From: Buddleja alternifolia
Taxonomy: Eukaryota; Streptophyta; Magnoliopsida; Lamiales; Scrophulariaceae
Assembly (NCBI GenBank): GCA_019426215.1
Contig: CM033403.1
Location: 35,784,754-35,848,753 of the forward strand
Direction of reading: 5' to 3'
DNA: 64,000 nucleotides
Part shown: in pieces, positions 35,615 through 48,796 of the stretch
Numbering within the stretch: position 1 is the stretch's first letter
How the letters are laid out: each line of letters begins with the position of its first letter
Position numbers and translations under genes: made by a program
Notes under the pieces: model-generated
Told to the model about the DNA's origin: nothing
The model's input: the letters and a program-made list of their open reading frames with translations, nothing else
Database searches by the model: none

Positions 35615-36264
35615 TAGGGATGGCAACGGGACGGGAATGAGACGGGTTGGGCAGGACTCATTTCCCGTCCCGTTAAAAAAAATTTGGACCCGGACCCGGT
35701 CCCGTCCCGGACCCGATTATTTCCCGGCGGGTCCGGGTCCTTCCCGTTGGACCCGACTGATTTTTTTTAAAAAAAAAAACTTTTTTTTTTCTCTTTTTCT
35801 TCTTCTTCCCTACTGCTTTTTCTTCATTTTTCTTTTTATTCTTCTTCTTCTTCTTCTTCTACACCAACAAACATGACCAACAAAACAAAAAACAGTTAAA
35901 ACATCCAACATAAATTAATTAATTTTACAGTAAACCGATAATTAAAATAAAAGTCACATAATTTCATCATGTTCATTTATATATATATGTCCATCTACCA
36001 AAAATAAATAGAAGAATAGAGAATAAAGTATTAGGATTTGGTTGATATAATAATTATTATATATATAAAATTAAAAAATATATATTATACTACCCGGACG
36101 GGTCCGGGTCCGGGACGGGAAATCGACTGACTCATTTCCCGTTCCGGACCCGGCCGGGTCTTGAATTTCGATTCCCGGACCCGGACCCGGTCCCATTTTC
36201 TTGGACTCATTCCCATCCCATTAGGGACGGGTACTCGTTAGACCCGGTCTCATTGCCATCCCTA
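35615..36264. mobile_element. Non-autonomous hAT element inside Copia RT
   Basis: The ends TAGGGATGGCAACGGG and CATTGCCATCCCTA are inverted repeats. The 8-bp duplication tgaaaaag (35607-35614, 36265-36272) is exact, and RT sequence reads on across it. Both subterminal regions are rich in ggacccggacccggtccc-type motifs. Length is 650 bp. Confidence 0.95.
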
Positions 36265-36796
36265 TGAAAAAGCAACTGTCTACTGAATTTGAAATGAAGG
36301 ACTTGAGAGTTGCAAATACAATTCTCGGAATGAGGATCATTCGAAATAGGTCGAGTGGGAGTCTCAAGTTGACTCAAGAGAAGTACATTGAAAAAGTACT
36401 TGCTAGATTTGCAATCACAAGTGCAAAGTCTAGAAGTACCCCATTGGGGAGTCATTTCAAATTGAGAAGGGAACAATCACCTATGACTAAGGAGGAGCAA
36501 GATCAAATGGCAAAGGTACCTTATGCCTCTGCCATTGGGAGTTTAATGTACGCAATGGTGTGTACAAGACCGGATATAGCTCATGCAGTGGGAGTTGTGA
36601 GCAGATATATGGCTAATCCGGGGTTAAAGCATTGGGAAGCGGTAAAGTGGCTACTAAGGTATTTAAGGGGTACATCAAGGATGTGTTTGTGTTTTTTGCA
36701 AAGTAGTATCACTTTAGAGGGCTTCGTAGATGCAGATTTAGGTGGTGATCAAGATGGTCGTAAAAGTACATCATGGTACATTTACACTTTGGGAGG

Positions 36797-37738
36797 CAGG
36801 GACGGATTTACGGGAGGGCCAGCCCCCCCCCCCCCCCCCCCCCCCCCCGAGATTTAAAATTTTTTCTACACGATACATGTAATTTTATAATATGCCCCCC
36901 CCCCAAAGAATATTAAATGAATCTTGCATGTGTAGAACAAATAATAGGCTTGGTGGAGTTGGTGAAAGGCTTGGGTATGGTGTTTTGCTTAGGCGAGATT
37001 TTGGGGAGGGAAGGGGTTCGAATCCTTGCACCATCATTAAACATTTTTTATTTTTTAAAGACAGCCCCTCAAGTCATGTGTAACTTTTATTGTATTTAAT
37101 ATTCTTGTTTAATTAAAATTAGTTACCATTAAAAAACAAAAATAGAATTGTTATTCTTTTTCAACTTCTCTTCTACACTTGTTAGGAATTAGGATTAGTA
37201 ACAAATATTTTTCTTTTGAACTTGTCTTCTAAACTTATTAGGATTAGAATTAACAAATACTTTTCCTAAAATCTATTGAAACTATAAAGAATTGTTGAGA
37301 AGAAAAAATATACAAGACATCAAGAAATCTAAAGACAAGAAAATGTTGATTATCATTCAATTATTTAAAGTTTATTCATCACAAGGTACAAACTAATTAT
37401 GTTATATTACTTTATAATGTTTTGAGAATGTGTAATAATATTTGTTGAAATTTTTTGGTCGCATAAACTTGGTATCATTCGAATATTTAAAGTTTAACCA
37501 CCACAAGATACAAACTGATTATAATATTTTGATAAGATTTTTGAAGAATTGGTTGTATATTCCGAAACTAATAAATTTACTGAAAGTTAGTTTTATTTTT
37601 CTTTTCTCTTTGTTATTTTACTTTTCTATTAAAACAAAAATAAGTTTGACTATATACTTATAATTGAATATTAAATAACTTTTTTTTTGTTATTGGTACT
37701 TCGCCCCCCCCAACTCCTAATTCCTGGATCCGTCCCTG
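36797..37738. mobile_element. Second hAT-type element inside Copia RNase H
   Basis: The ends CAGGGACGGATTTACGGG and CTGGATCCGTCCCTG are inverted repeats. The 8-bp duplication ttgggagg (36789-36796, 37739-37746) is exact and the RNase H frame resumes as TAISWTSRLQ. A run of about 26 C lies at 36823-36848, with shorter C runs at 36895-36904 and 37704-37711. Length is 942 bp, no transposase. Confidence 0.95.
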
Positions 37739-38238
37739 TTGGGAGGCACTGCTATAAGTTGGACTTCAAGGCTACAAAGGTGTGTAGCACTCTCCACAAC
37801 CGAAGCCGAATACATTGCTATTTCAGAAGCAGGTAAAGAGATGGTTTGGTTGAAGAATTTTCTAAGGGAGATTGACAAGGAACAACGAGACTGTGCACTT
37901 CACAGTGATAGTCAAAGTGTCATTTGTTTGGCAAAGAATCCGGTGTTTCATTCAAGAACAAAGCATATTCAATTGAAGTATCATCATATCCGAGAGATGA
38001 TTGATGATCGGACTCTGGAGTTGAAAAAGGTGCTTGGTACGAAGAATCCGGCAGATATGTTGACGAAGGGGGTAACCACCGAGAAACTGAGGTTTTGCAT
38101 GACCTCAGTAGGCCTCGAATTTATGTGATGAGGAGGCCGACTTTTGCTAGAGAGAGAAAGTGGATTCACTTAATGAAGTTATGAACGGGATATCAGAATT
38201 GTGTCTTCAATTTTGAGATTGGTCTCCAAGTGGGAGAT

Positions 38239-38813
38239 TGATGGGTATTAAGTATGGAGACAAATCAAATGGATCAAAAGGAAGAAGAAAGAAAATTTCA
38301 GCACTGGAAAAGGGTGCCGCGGCACAATTCAAGACCATGCCGCGGCACAATTCAAGACCATGCCACGGCACAATTCAAAGACCATGCCGCTGCACAATTC
38401 AAGACCATGCCGCAGCACAAATCAAGATTGTGCCCCGGCACAGTGCTGCGGCGCAAAAACGTAGATTGTCCCAGACACGGATCTTGACACTTGTGATGAT
38501 GATTCAACGCGTTTTTGATGACTCCACACGGTTTGGACGCGTTTGTAATCATGGTTGGACACATTTTTGGTTCTTCTTTGCCTATATATATCTTCATGGT
38601 GTTATGTATTGATTAGTGCAAGAATTGTATAAGAAAAGACTAGAATTATACATACACTATCCTCTTGTAATTGCATTTCGTAGAAAGAAATAATATCTCT
38701 CTAGCATAGGTCCGTGGACGTAGGCATTATTGGTCGAACCACGTAAATCGTTGTCTCGTTTTCTTGCTTTATATTTCGCTTTTAATTCCGTTTATGCGTA
38801 TTGATTCCTAACA
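38239..38813 (+). repeat. Copia 3' LTR with expanded minirepeat
   Basis: 575 bp; the extra 70 bp over the 5' LTR are additional copies of a 23-24-bp unit (ccgcggcacaattcaagaccatg) between about 38313 and 38425. Confidence 0.92.
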
Positions 38814-38818
38814 GAGTA

Positions 38819-40686
38819 AAGACAGAGAATTGTTAGTGTATTTAGCCATTAGAGGCCTGGAGTTTGATGTTAGGAACATATTCAAATATTTTTCTACCAT
38901 CTGCGTGAGATGTTAGATGAAAATCGGTTACGATTCTATAAATTCAAAATGCCAGTTTAAGTGAGAAAAACACAATAATATAAACAAATAAATAAATAAA
39001 ATAGGTTCAATTTTTCTTTAATGAAATAGTAATGATAATGAAAAGGAAAATATATATATGACACTAATTAAATAAAAAGCTAATAGAAATAAAATTGAAG
39101 TATACATATACACTGCTACACATTAGTTCTCACGTACACTGTACACACGAGTTCAACTTCACCACATTATTCACTTCTTGAATCGAACAGATTTGAAAGT
39201 TAAATACTCAACTAAAGTGTCTCAATTTTATGTAGAAAGTGGGAAAATGTGAAATAGGAGTTGATGTAGAATTAGCTTTTGCAGAGCAAAGCATTGATCT
39301 GTGTATAATTTATAGGGAAAATCATATTGATTATGTCTCTCAATTTCAATTAGAATGTTATTAGTAATTAATGTTAACTGAAGTTCCTTGTTTTGGGACC
39401 AAAGTATAGGTATTTGATGCATATGTTTTCGGTGATTACAAATCAATAGTACCAAAAAAAATCAAGAGAATCTTGATGATGTCCTAATTTTATGCTGAAA
39501 TTTAGATTTGAGAATGTTTTTTAGTTTATTTAGACTTGAGAACGTTTTTTAGTTTCAAATTTTAAAAAATAAATGATTGAGAAAAAATATTAATAAGATA
39601 AATCGATATAAAAAAATATTTTATTATTTGAATTCAAATTATGTTGGTAACTAACTTATTTTGAATTTTTAAATTTCGCTATTATAGATAAAGTAAATTA
39701 CTATAGTTATCCATAGTCAATTTTAAAAATATATAGTAATTACTTTTGTGGCAAAATTGACTTCAATTAGCCCATCCACATGTGCGTTTACTTGGATAGT
39801 CTCAAAGGTTGTATTTTATTATATATATATATATAGATAGATAGATACATATTTTTCAAATTTGAAATTTTGGTATTTTCACATTTTGAAAAGAAGAAAT
39901 CTATTAGTTATTAACTTTATCAAAAAAGATATGAAGTTGTTATGATTGATAATATTATTTATTTAAATTTTATTTTATTTATATAGAGAGAGATTTATTC
40001 AATTTTGCTTATGTGGTAAAATTGAGTTCAATTAGGCCATTCGCATATACGCTTATTTGGATGGCCTCAAAAGTTGTATTTTATTATTTATAGATTCACG
40101 ATTTTATTCTTATTTGAACTTAAGGTCTCTTAGAAACTCGTATTTTATCCGTTAAAATGAATCTCATTTTCACGAGAGTTGACCTCATGGTTGCAAATCA
40201 AAGGTTAATTACATCCTCTCATGTTGATCAATTGGACAATAATTTCACATCAAAATCCATTCAACGACATCATGTAATAAGTTGACAATTCACTTCAAAG
40301 AAAAAATTATTACGCTTTTATTAATTCTTTAATTTATATTCATTTTCTTCCATTATATTTAGTTAATATGAATGTTTCCCAACGGCTAAAGCTAGCTAGA
40401 TAATGACACGATAATGTGACAATTAATGAAGTTAAATATTGCACAATCTCAAATTCTCAAATAGCCATGTCATTCATTTGTTTACTTAAATTTCACTATC
40501 ATATTTGGATATGCCATGAAAGATAAATTTAAAAAACTCAACACTATAATTTTATGGTCACCTTCCATGTCTTTTATAGCATAGAAGTGTTATTCACTTT
40601 TTTTTTTTTGCATAAGTGAGAGGAATTTTTTTTAAAAAAAGGTGGTGAATTAAAAGATATCACATATTAAGATGCATTTTTTCATT
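38819..40686. other. AT-rich intergenic with two related 90-bp segments
   Basis: The segments at about 39744-39835 and 40007-40093 share gtggYaaaattgaNttcaat and aaRgttgtattttatta in direct orientation. They may be remnants of one repeat family. A (TA)n-(TAGA)n tract lies at 39818-39847. No gene is seen. Confidence 0.5.
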
Positions 40687-40699
40687 CAAGCCCCTTTAT

Positions 40700-40853
40700 T
40701 TTATTTTATTTTGGTTTATACCAAGGGTTTTCCCCAGCCAGACGCCAGAGAGTAATCCCTTCGAGGCGTACAAATCACCGAAGTAAGTTTTGTCTCTCCC
40801 AACAAAGTCTTTTCCATACACACGATCAGGGATCGTACCCTGGACAGCATGCT
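40700..40853 (-). mobile_element. SINE (tRNA-derived), short
   Basis: It is flanked by caagcccctttat (40687-40699) and caagctcctttat (40854-40866), a 13-bp duplication with one mismatch. On the minus strand a B-box-like gggtacgatccctg lies near the head. The tail on this strand is (TTTTA)-rich. Length is about 154 bp. Confidence 0.72.
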
Positions 40854-40923
40854 CAAGCTCCTTTATAATTATAGTATAAACTAATAAATTAGAACTTGAA
40901 TACCAAGACTATAGACTACAATA

Positions 40924-41130
40924 ATATTTGCTTTATATAGTAATCACACTTTCATTTTCTAATATAAAATATCAAATACAATCTTTACACTTATGCTCGC
41001 TTTAATTAGTAATCACACTTTCATTTTCTAATATAAAATATCAAATACAGTCTTCACACTTATATTTGCTTTAAATAGTAATCACCCTTTCATTTTCTAA
41101 TACAAAATATCAAATACATTCTTTACACTT
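40924..41130. repeat. Three tandem 69-bp repeats downstream of the xylosidase gene
   Basis: The motif agtaatcac recurs at 40939, 41008 and 41077, each followed by ctttcattttctaatataaa. It lies 75 bp past the xylosidase stop codon, in the probable 3' flank. Confidence 0.9.
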
Positions 41131-41204
41131 GTTGAATGCCATTTTGAAATGAAATTATTACAGCTTACCTAGAATAGATTGTAAAATTCAACCTTTTAGA
41201 TATA

Positions 41205-44200
41205 TTAAGACTTGATTTCCTCCATAGCATTTTGGAGTAGAATTGTATGTTTTAGATCATCACCGATGTGAAGATTGTGTTCACCCATTGGGACTCTTCG
41301 GATTCCGAATTGATCGACAATGCTTAGATGATCGCATACATCTATATTAACTTTAACTCTTTGTTTTGTTCCGACAAGCACATTAACTTTCTCGAACGCA
41401 ACCAATTTTTTCTCTCCTACCGCGGGAGCGGAGGCAAATACCATCACAGTGTGTGTTCCATCCATTTCACCAATATTTTCCACATCAATGTGTACACCTA
41501 GAGTTAGAGTCTCACAATTTGTATGTGAAACCCTAATTGCTTTGCTCAATATAGTGGTGTTCTTGAAAGCTGTTGGGCTTGTAAAAGGGACTGAAATTGT
41601 GTTTGGGCCATGGGCCAAAATATGCCTAAAGCTAGTGTAACTTAACCCGTATCCATAGGGGAAGACAACTGGGCCTTTGTAGAACCGGTATGTCCGGCCC
41701 GGATAGCCTCTTGATGGATCCGCATGCATGGCCATGTCTGTCATTCGCACCTTAGCTACATAATCTTGAGGGTACCATGTCATGGGCAATTTCCCCCCTA
41801 AAAATATAGCACATTTATGACATCAAATTATTTTTGATTTCGAATAGAAAAGAAATTCAAATTAGGGTGAATTAGAAAGTTTGAATATGATTATGTACCT
41901 GGATTGGTTGTTCCAAATATAACATCAGCAATGGCGGTTCCTCCGGCCTGGCCTGGATACCCGACCCATATAATGCCAGCGATCTTCGGGTCAATTTTGG
42001 CAAATGTAACATCAATTGGGCCACCAGACATTAGGACTAGTATAACGGGGCCCCTTGAGGCCCTGGCTACTCTAGATACAAGCTCTTGTTGGTGTCCCGG
42101 CAAAAGAAGCCCACCCCGATCTAGGGCTTCACGTTCAATCATTTGACTAAGGCCCATTACTAGAACCGTGGCATCGGCCCGACGAGCGGCCATCTCAGCA
42201 ACCCCAAATTGCCTATTGTTGGCACAACTTACAGGTCTGCATCCTTCATCATGAATTGTCCTTACATATCTCGATATACCTTGTAATGGAGTAGTATACC
42301 CACACGGAGTTCCTAAATCACATAGAAATGAGAATTTGTTTAATAATAGTTCAACTTAAAACATTTTAACCATGTATTGCCAATAAAGCTATTATAGTAA
42401 AATAAATGGGAGACTTTAGTCCACACAACCACACCCGACTTAGTCGAATCCAAGACATTCACAAGATAAGTGAATTACATTTCTTATGTGATTAGTGTAA
42501 ACTCCAAAGAAATTGATCAATCATAAAATGAGTACATTACACTTATCATGTGATTGATCGGGGGTAAGAATTTTTCCTATGTATGAAATTAGTGATTTTG
42601 ATCATGTTTCTATTATTATATAATATATGTTGAGGTATACCTGCGTAGTTTCCTATCATTGTGTCGGTGGCATCGGAGTTGGGCCCGATAACTGCAACAG
42701 TCCGGTGACGAGTAGTGGACAACGGTAAAGCCCGATTACGGTTTTGTAGGAGAACGATGCCTTGTCGGGCCGCTTCAAGGGCGAGCTGTTGATGGGCCGG
42801 AGTACACACATCTTTTGGGCCTAAGTTAAGATAGGGCTGTCTTGGCCCATCAAACATACCCAAACGCATCTGGACCACCAGTAAATTGGACAAGGCCCGG
42901 TTCACGTCAGCCTCATTTAGTTTACCACTGCGGATAGCTCCTTGGGTGTAGATAGCTAAGAAAGGCCCACAATCCAAGTCCAAACCTAAATACAAAAAAA
43001 TAAATAATAATAATAATAATTTATAAATGTCCCAAATCAAAATATAAATAATTAAATAAATAGGTAAACACACTCACAGACACACACACACATATATATA
43101 TATAATAATTAATGATAAAATGATTTTCCTATAATGCTGAAATATTATACAAACCTGCTTTAATGGAAGCAGCAACAGCATCTTCTGGTGTGGAGGTGTA
43201 ATGTTGATCATTAAACATAACTCCAACTGAGTCACAATCTGAAACTATATACCTGTTTTTGAGCCCATTAAACAAATTAAAATTTTTATAAATCTATATA
43301 TAATAAAATGCAGCATTTGAGGTCATCCAAGTAAGTGCACATATGAATATTTTTATTTAATTTGGATAAGTGCAGTTATTAATCTTTATCTCAAAATATT
43401 CAAAAATTAAAATTCAAGATAAGGTAGTATCGGTATAATTTTAATTCAAATAAAAAAATTATTTTTTCTATATCTATTTATCTTATTAATGATATTTATC
43501 AATCATTTTAATCTTAGTATTCATTTTATTGAGTTTACAATCATTAATTTATTAAACTAAAATAATATACTTTAGTACTCATATAAATAAATTTTTCAAT
43601 AATAGCTATTATAAATAAATTATGTAATGATATATATATATATATATTATTATTTTTATATGCATAGTCAGTGTCCCGTGCCTTGGCACGAGATTCCGCT
43701 AGTAATTAGAAAAAAATATGAGTTCATGTAAAAATCTCATTTAGGTTCATTTTACATTAGTTATTAACCAAAAAACAGTATCATTGATAAGATTGTGTAA
43801 TTTACAACGTGACCCATGCATATAACTAGATCAAAGCTACTAAAATTGAGTTGAGGCACACTCGCAAACTAAACCATTCGAATCTTTTTATAATTGCTCA
43901 AACTTCAAAATCTCCTAACGTTTCCACATATTCTTAGTCAGTCCAAACACATTTGGCTTAATAAAACTCTACACGTGAGCCCTAAATGATTAATGAAGAA
44001 GACATCCCAAAAATCGCGCTTAAGAACAATTATAATATTTCTTAGCCAATTTGCGGACATCGATTTGGTATATGAATATACAGACTCTATGTGATTAGTG
44101 AATACTATATAGTGGGACTCGTCTAGTAAAAATAACTCTAATATTTCTCGACTCATTTACACCCCGTTTCATGTTAGTAGTAGTTATGTCAAGAAGTGAT

Positions 44201-45771
44201 TAGAATAAAAAAGCTAACCCATTTAGACGCCATTGGCCACGAATAGTGTCATGAAGGAGAGAAGAGTCAGCACAAGTGGGCTTGCCATTGACTTGATTGT
44301 ATGAGCACATTACACTTGCAACTCTCCCTTCCAACACACATCCTTTGAAAGGCACATTATATGTTTCCTCTAAATCCTGTTTGCTTACCTGGATATATAT
44401 AAAGTTACATTAATACCCTTTTTCATTTCAACAATGAATAAAAAAACCCTTAGGAATTGCTATAAATAGTGATATATATATATATATATATTTATTTTTT
44501 TGGTTTCAAAGTTGTCCTCGAGCTCGCAGGCTCAAGATTAATCCCTCGAGGTACTGTCGAGCATAATATTTGGACCTCTTCCAAAGAAATTTTTTACATT
44601 CATAAGGGATTACACAACAGACCTTTTGTTTAAGCGATTAGAGCCCCTTCTACTCATGCCATTATCTTTTAATACAAATAGTGATAAATGATAGGATTAC
44701 TTTATAAAGAAACTTTTATTATTATTGGGGGCAGATTGGAGGATATTGTCATAATTTTGTCGGGTAGATGATGTGATTATTGATTGGAGATCCGTGCAAG
44801 AAATATATGCATCTTGAATTTTCATTCTGAAAAAGATGGGTGATGTTCTATTTATATATACAACGTAAGTTGAGTAGTTCTGCTTCTCACAATATTGTCT
44901 ATCCGATACATTTTTAAATAGGAAAAATTACAGACAGGCCTCCTCACTTATTGTGTAATAATTAAAATTTACTTTCACTACAAAGAGTCTATTTATAAGG
45001 TCTATAAAAGTAAATTTGTAAGAATTGTTAAACATACGGGGATTGTAATTGTAAAAAATTCTTAATATTGGGTGTGTTGATAATTTTCAATAAGTGAGGA
45101 AGAATTTTGGTAATTACATAATAAGTGAGGTGGTTGTGTTTAATTTTTTCTTTCAATATGTTAAATATTCTCGTGATCACTATCAATTAGTTACATTTTT
45201 TTTTGATCAAAAAATAAAATAAAATGTAAAATGTAAAAATATTTTCTCAGAAATTAATATTTGGAATCGACGTGTGATCGATGTAAAGGGAGTCTCGAGT
45301 TTTAATCCATTGAGTTGACAACTTGTTTTTCAAATCGGTTCTTCTATTTTAAATCGTGCTCTATCTCTTATTCCATGTACTTATATGCATAATAAGTGTA
45401 TAAAATACTTATCACTTATCTATTTAATGAAAATATTTATACACGTCAATTTTACTTATTTCCAAATATAAAATAAATAGTATTTTCTGAAAATCACGTG
45501 TAAGCTTTTATAAAGTAAGATGTAGCTTTTAACAAATTAATACAGTAGAAAAGTAAAACTTTAAAAATAGAGCTATATATATTCCTAAAATGTTTTCTCC
45601 CTCGAAATCATATAATTGTCTCTGAAAAATGAAAAATTCTAGTCTAGATACGGTCTGACCGAACCCAAGTATATTTAATAATTGTTAGCATCTCTCCTTT
45701 ATTTTCATATATATTAACAGTAACAACTAAGAGTTATTAAAAATATATATATAAAAGAGACAAAATAAAAT

Positions 45772-45802
<31 letters not shown>

Positions 45803-48765
45803 TATACCTTAGCATTGAAATGGAATCTATCCGTGCCACTCCAATTATCAAGATCATAGGCAGTATAATGTTTGCAACAGGCTGCAACTTTCAATTTGTT
45901 TCCAACATTGCCCTGCAGCCCCCTTACGTAGCTGGCGGCGTACCTGGCCGCCACAGTGGGGTCCTCGCCGGGCGTTTCTTGGCCCCGGCCCCACCGCGGG
46001 TCCCGGAAAATGTTTACATTTGGGCTCCAATAAGTCAGCCCCGCCAACCCTCCATTGTGCATTGCTCTTGCTTCAGTAGATACCACCTATATATATATAT
46101 ATATATATTATTCAACCCCATACATAAATTAACATCGAATGAAAACGAGTAATGTTATGTATTACTTTTTATATACCATCAATTTTTCACATCCCCTAGT
46201 TTTGGAAAGACATCACGAGCCATTAATTGATTTAAATGGATTTAGTACATCTATACTTTCTAAATTAAGGGGCGATGAAATATCGGTGGTATATAGTATA
46301 TTTTTCAATGTAAAACCATGTTAAAAAATAAGCACGTTAATCCGCTAATGTGTGATTTGTGGAAATTTGCAATATTATTGGTCTCGTAGAATGTGTTATA
46401 TTGTAATTTTAGTCTTATTGTTTCGTAAATTGCAAATATAGCTTCATAGAATTCTATTTTTTTTTTCCCTTCAATTTAGGTCTCATCTGCTAAGAAAACA
46501 GAGGAATTTCAAGTTGTGCGCAAGCGCCTTTAAGGGTGCACGACATATCAGATAGATTAAATAAATGCCTCCTAACTTTTACAACACTAATCACAAAGTG
46601 AGTTTTTTTCACTAACTTTTACAAAATATAGAAGTTTTACTTTTAATGAAATGCATGCATATTAAGTATGTAGGGGTATGCGAGACACTTTGACAAACGA
46701 TTTTCGTATGTTTTTAACAATTGGGACTAAAATGCTAAGACATACGTACTATAGAACTAATTGCAAATTTATAAAAAATGAGGTCAAAATTGAAACGGAA
46801 TCTATCATATGAGACTAATAATACTGCCAATTTTTTGTTTATATATGTTTGGTTCAAACTTATGATATCTAAGGATATGGGTAAAATATATAAAACGTAT
46901 AAATGTACATCTCAATTATGCGTTGCCTTTTAGAGAAAAAGTAATAATATTTTTTTGTCAAAGTAATAAACCTCATTATCCAATATGGCGGGCGTGGTCC
47001 CTAATGATTCCTTTGAATTCGTATATATGTTACAAATATTAATGAAAGGGAGATGAGCGTGACATCAGTTTTCATGAGAGATCAATATTCATATGGCTCT
47101 TGTTTTATTAGAACATATTTAGGTTTACACAAAAAATAGGCTTAATATTATCCTTTTGAAGTCGATTTTTTTTTATTTTTTCGGTCGCAACCATTTATAA
47201 AAAATCTAGAATTTTTTTTCTGTGATTTTCTTATATATATATATATATATATATATACGTAGAAAATTTAATTACTCTTGTTTCAACTAGTACGTTCAGC
47301 TATCAAAACTCGTTTATGTATTGGCACTATGACAAAAATACACAAATATTCTGCGAATATTTAATCCACTTTTTGTCATAAATAAAAAAATGTGATATAT
47401 ATATATATATAGGAAAAAAACAATTTCATTATATGGTTAAGAAACCATCAAGATTAATCAACCTTGACAGGTTTGGCCAATTTAGCTCAATGACTCAATC
47501 ACAAAGCATCTCTTCCAAAAGAGGCCCCACCCCCACCCCCCCCCCACCTACCCACCCACCCACCGATTGCTATACTGTAGGAAGAGTTATTTTTTGGATT
47601 ATCTTTGAGCATGCATATATATATATATATATATACACATATAGTGAATAGAGTATGGGCAGAAAGGTACCCTTTGCAAGTTGGAAAAATAATTCAATGT
47701 CCTCATCAGCAGCCCATATGCCTACCAATATGGATTTTGCTCTTACACTAATATTCTCTTCATGATTTTCTTTTTGGACTATTATTTTTGTACATTACTA
47801 TTTATATTATACATACCATTAGTCACATGCAACCTTAATCTGTCAAAAGTTTCTCTGTCTTCATTAGGAAAAAGAAAATAGCTAGGTACACTTGTGACCA
47901 TGTTGCAGAAAGTGTCTTTATGTAATTGATTACCCCCAAGAAAGAAAGGAAAAAAGGCATATAATAAAGTAAGTTTTGGAGCATTTTGAGTTGTGCAAAT
48001 TGATGTTGAGGAGTCCTTTTAGAGGTTCTCGGGATTTTATATTGAAGACAAATCATGATTATTCATGTAACGAGATTCATGTACTATTGATCATACAAAC
48101 AATTGAATGAATTTAAAGTTTCGAAACTCACTAAAAAATACTCCGATTTAAGGACAAACTTTTATGTTCTGTCTAGCAGGCCTAAATCAGAGTTGTAGAG
48201 TTGAATGCCATTTTCTAAAGCACGTGAATTCAAAAATTAAGTTCAGTCCAATCAAACTTCAAAATTTCTATTGCATTGAAATATGGCTTCATTTTGTCCT
48301 TAGTGACACCAACAAAAGAATTTCACCCTTTTCAAACTGCCAAAGGTTAACTATATATTGTCAATATCATTAAAATTTAATTCAAATAAAACAACAAACA
48401 AAAAACGCCCATGAAAATAATTTGGATGCTCTTTCTTGTAAAATAGGGTTTCATTTCGTATTTCACTTCATCAATGCACACTAATTATTTAAAATATTGC
48501 TTCAGACCTCGTGTAACATTTTGTGTAACACGACAAATACTTGTCTTTAAAAATAATTTATTGTTCTCATTTCAGTTAATTAAAAACAAATTTCTACTAT
48601 TCATAGGTGAAAGATAAGTTTATATTGTTCATTAGCGAGGAAAAAATATTTGACGTGACTGAATTATATAAATTTATCGTGTACATGTCATATCAAACAC
48701 AACAGGATGATATAGCCTTCTAGAAACTTAAACATGACGTGAGAAAAAAAAATATGTTGTACATA

Positions 48766-48796
<31 letters not shown>

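Larger units (their letters stand above)
32654..38128 (+). pseudogene. Copia gag-pol polyprotein, broken
   Basis: The frame starts at ATG 32654 (MASEDKKVNIDKFDGKDFRF). In order: the UBN2-type gag; a zinc knuckle CWGCGKIGHYKRDC (33355-33396); the protease site VLDSGSSFH (about 33509); a pre-integrase HLWHWRLGH...CEDC motif; an integrase with VHTDVWGP, RSDNGGEY and NGIAERMNR carrying the D,D,E residues; RT with YVDDM (about 35558); and RNase H with STTEAEYIA. Breaks: TGA at 33770-33772 and TAG at 33824-33826 lie in frame between protease and integrase. hAT elements interrupt RT at 35615-36264 and RNase H at 36797-37738. It cannot make a full polyprotein. The stop is at 38126-38128. Confidence 0.93.
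32108..38813 (+). mobile_element. Ty1/Copia LTR retrotransposon (Tnt1/Tork-like), defective
   Basis: The element has TG...CA LTRs at 32108-32612 and 38239-38813 and a 5-bp duplication gagta (32103-32107, 38814-38818). The primer-binding site TGGTATCAGAGC lies at 32615-32626 and a polypurine tract AAGTGGGAGA at about 38228-38237. Domain order gag-protease-integrase-RT-RNase H is that of Copia. Two hAT elements are inserted in the RT/RNase H part. Without them the element would be about 5.1 kb. Several substitutions separate the LTRs, so it is not recent. Confidence 0.95.

Noticed and set aside
36823..36848. Long poly(C) run as a biological signal
   Set aside because: It is inside the hAT element; run length is prone to assembly error, so no meaning is drawn.
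44490..44680. Possible further SINE in a xylosidase intron (ctcgagctcgcaggctcaag region)
   Set aside because: No convincing Pol III boxes or target duplication could be found.
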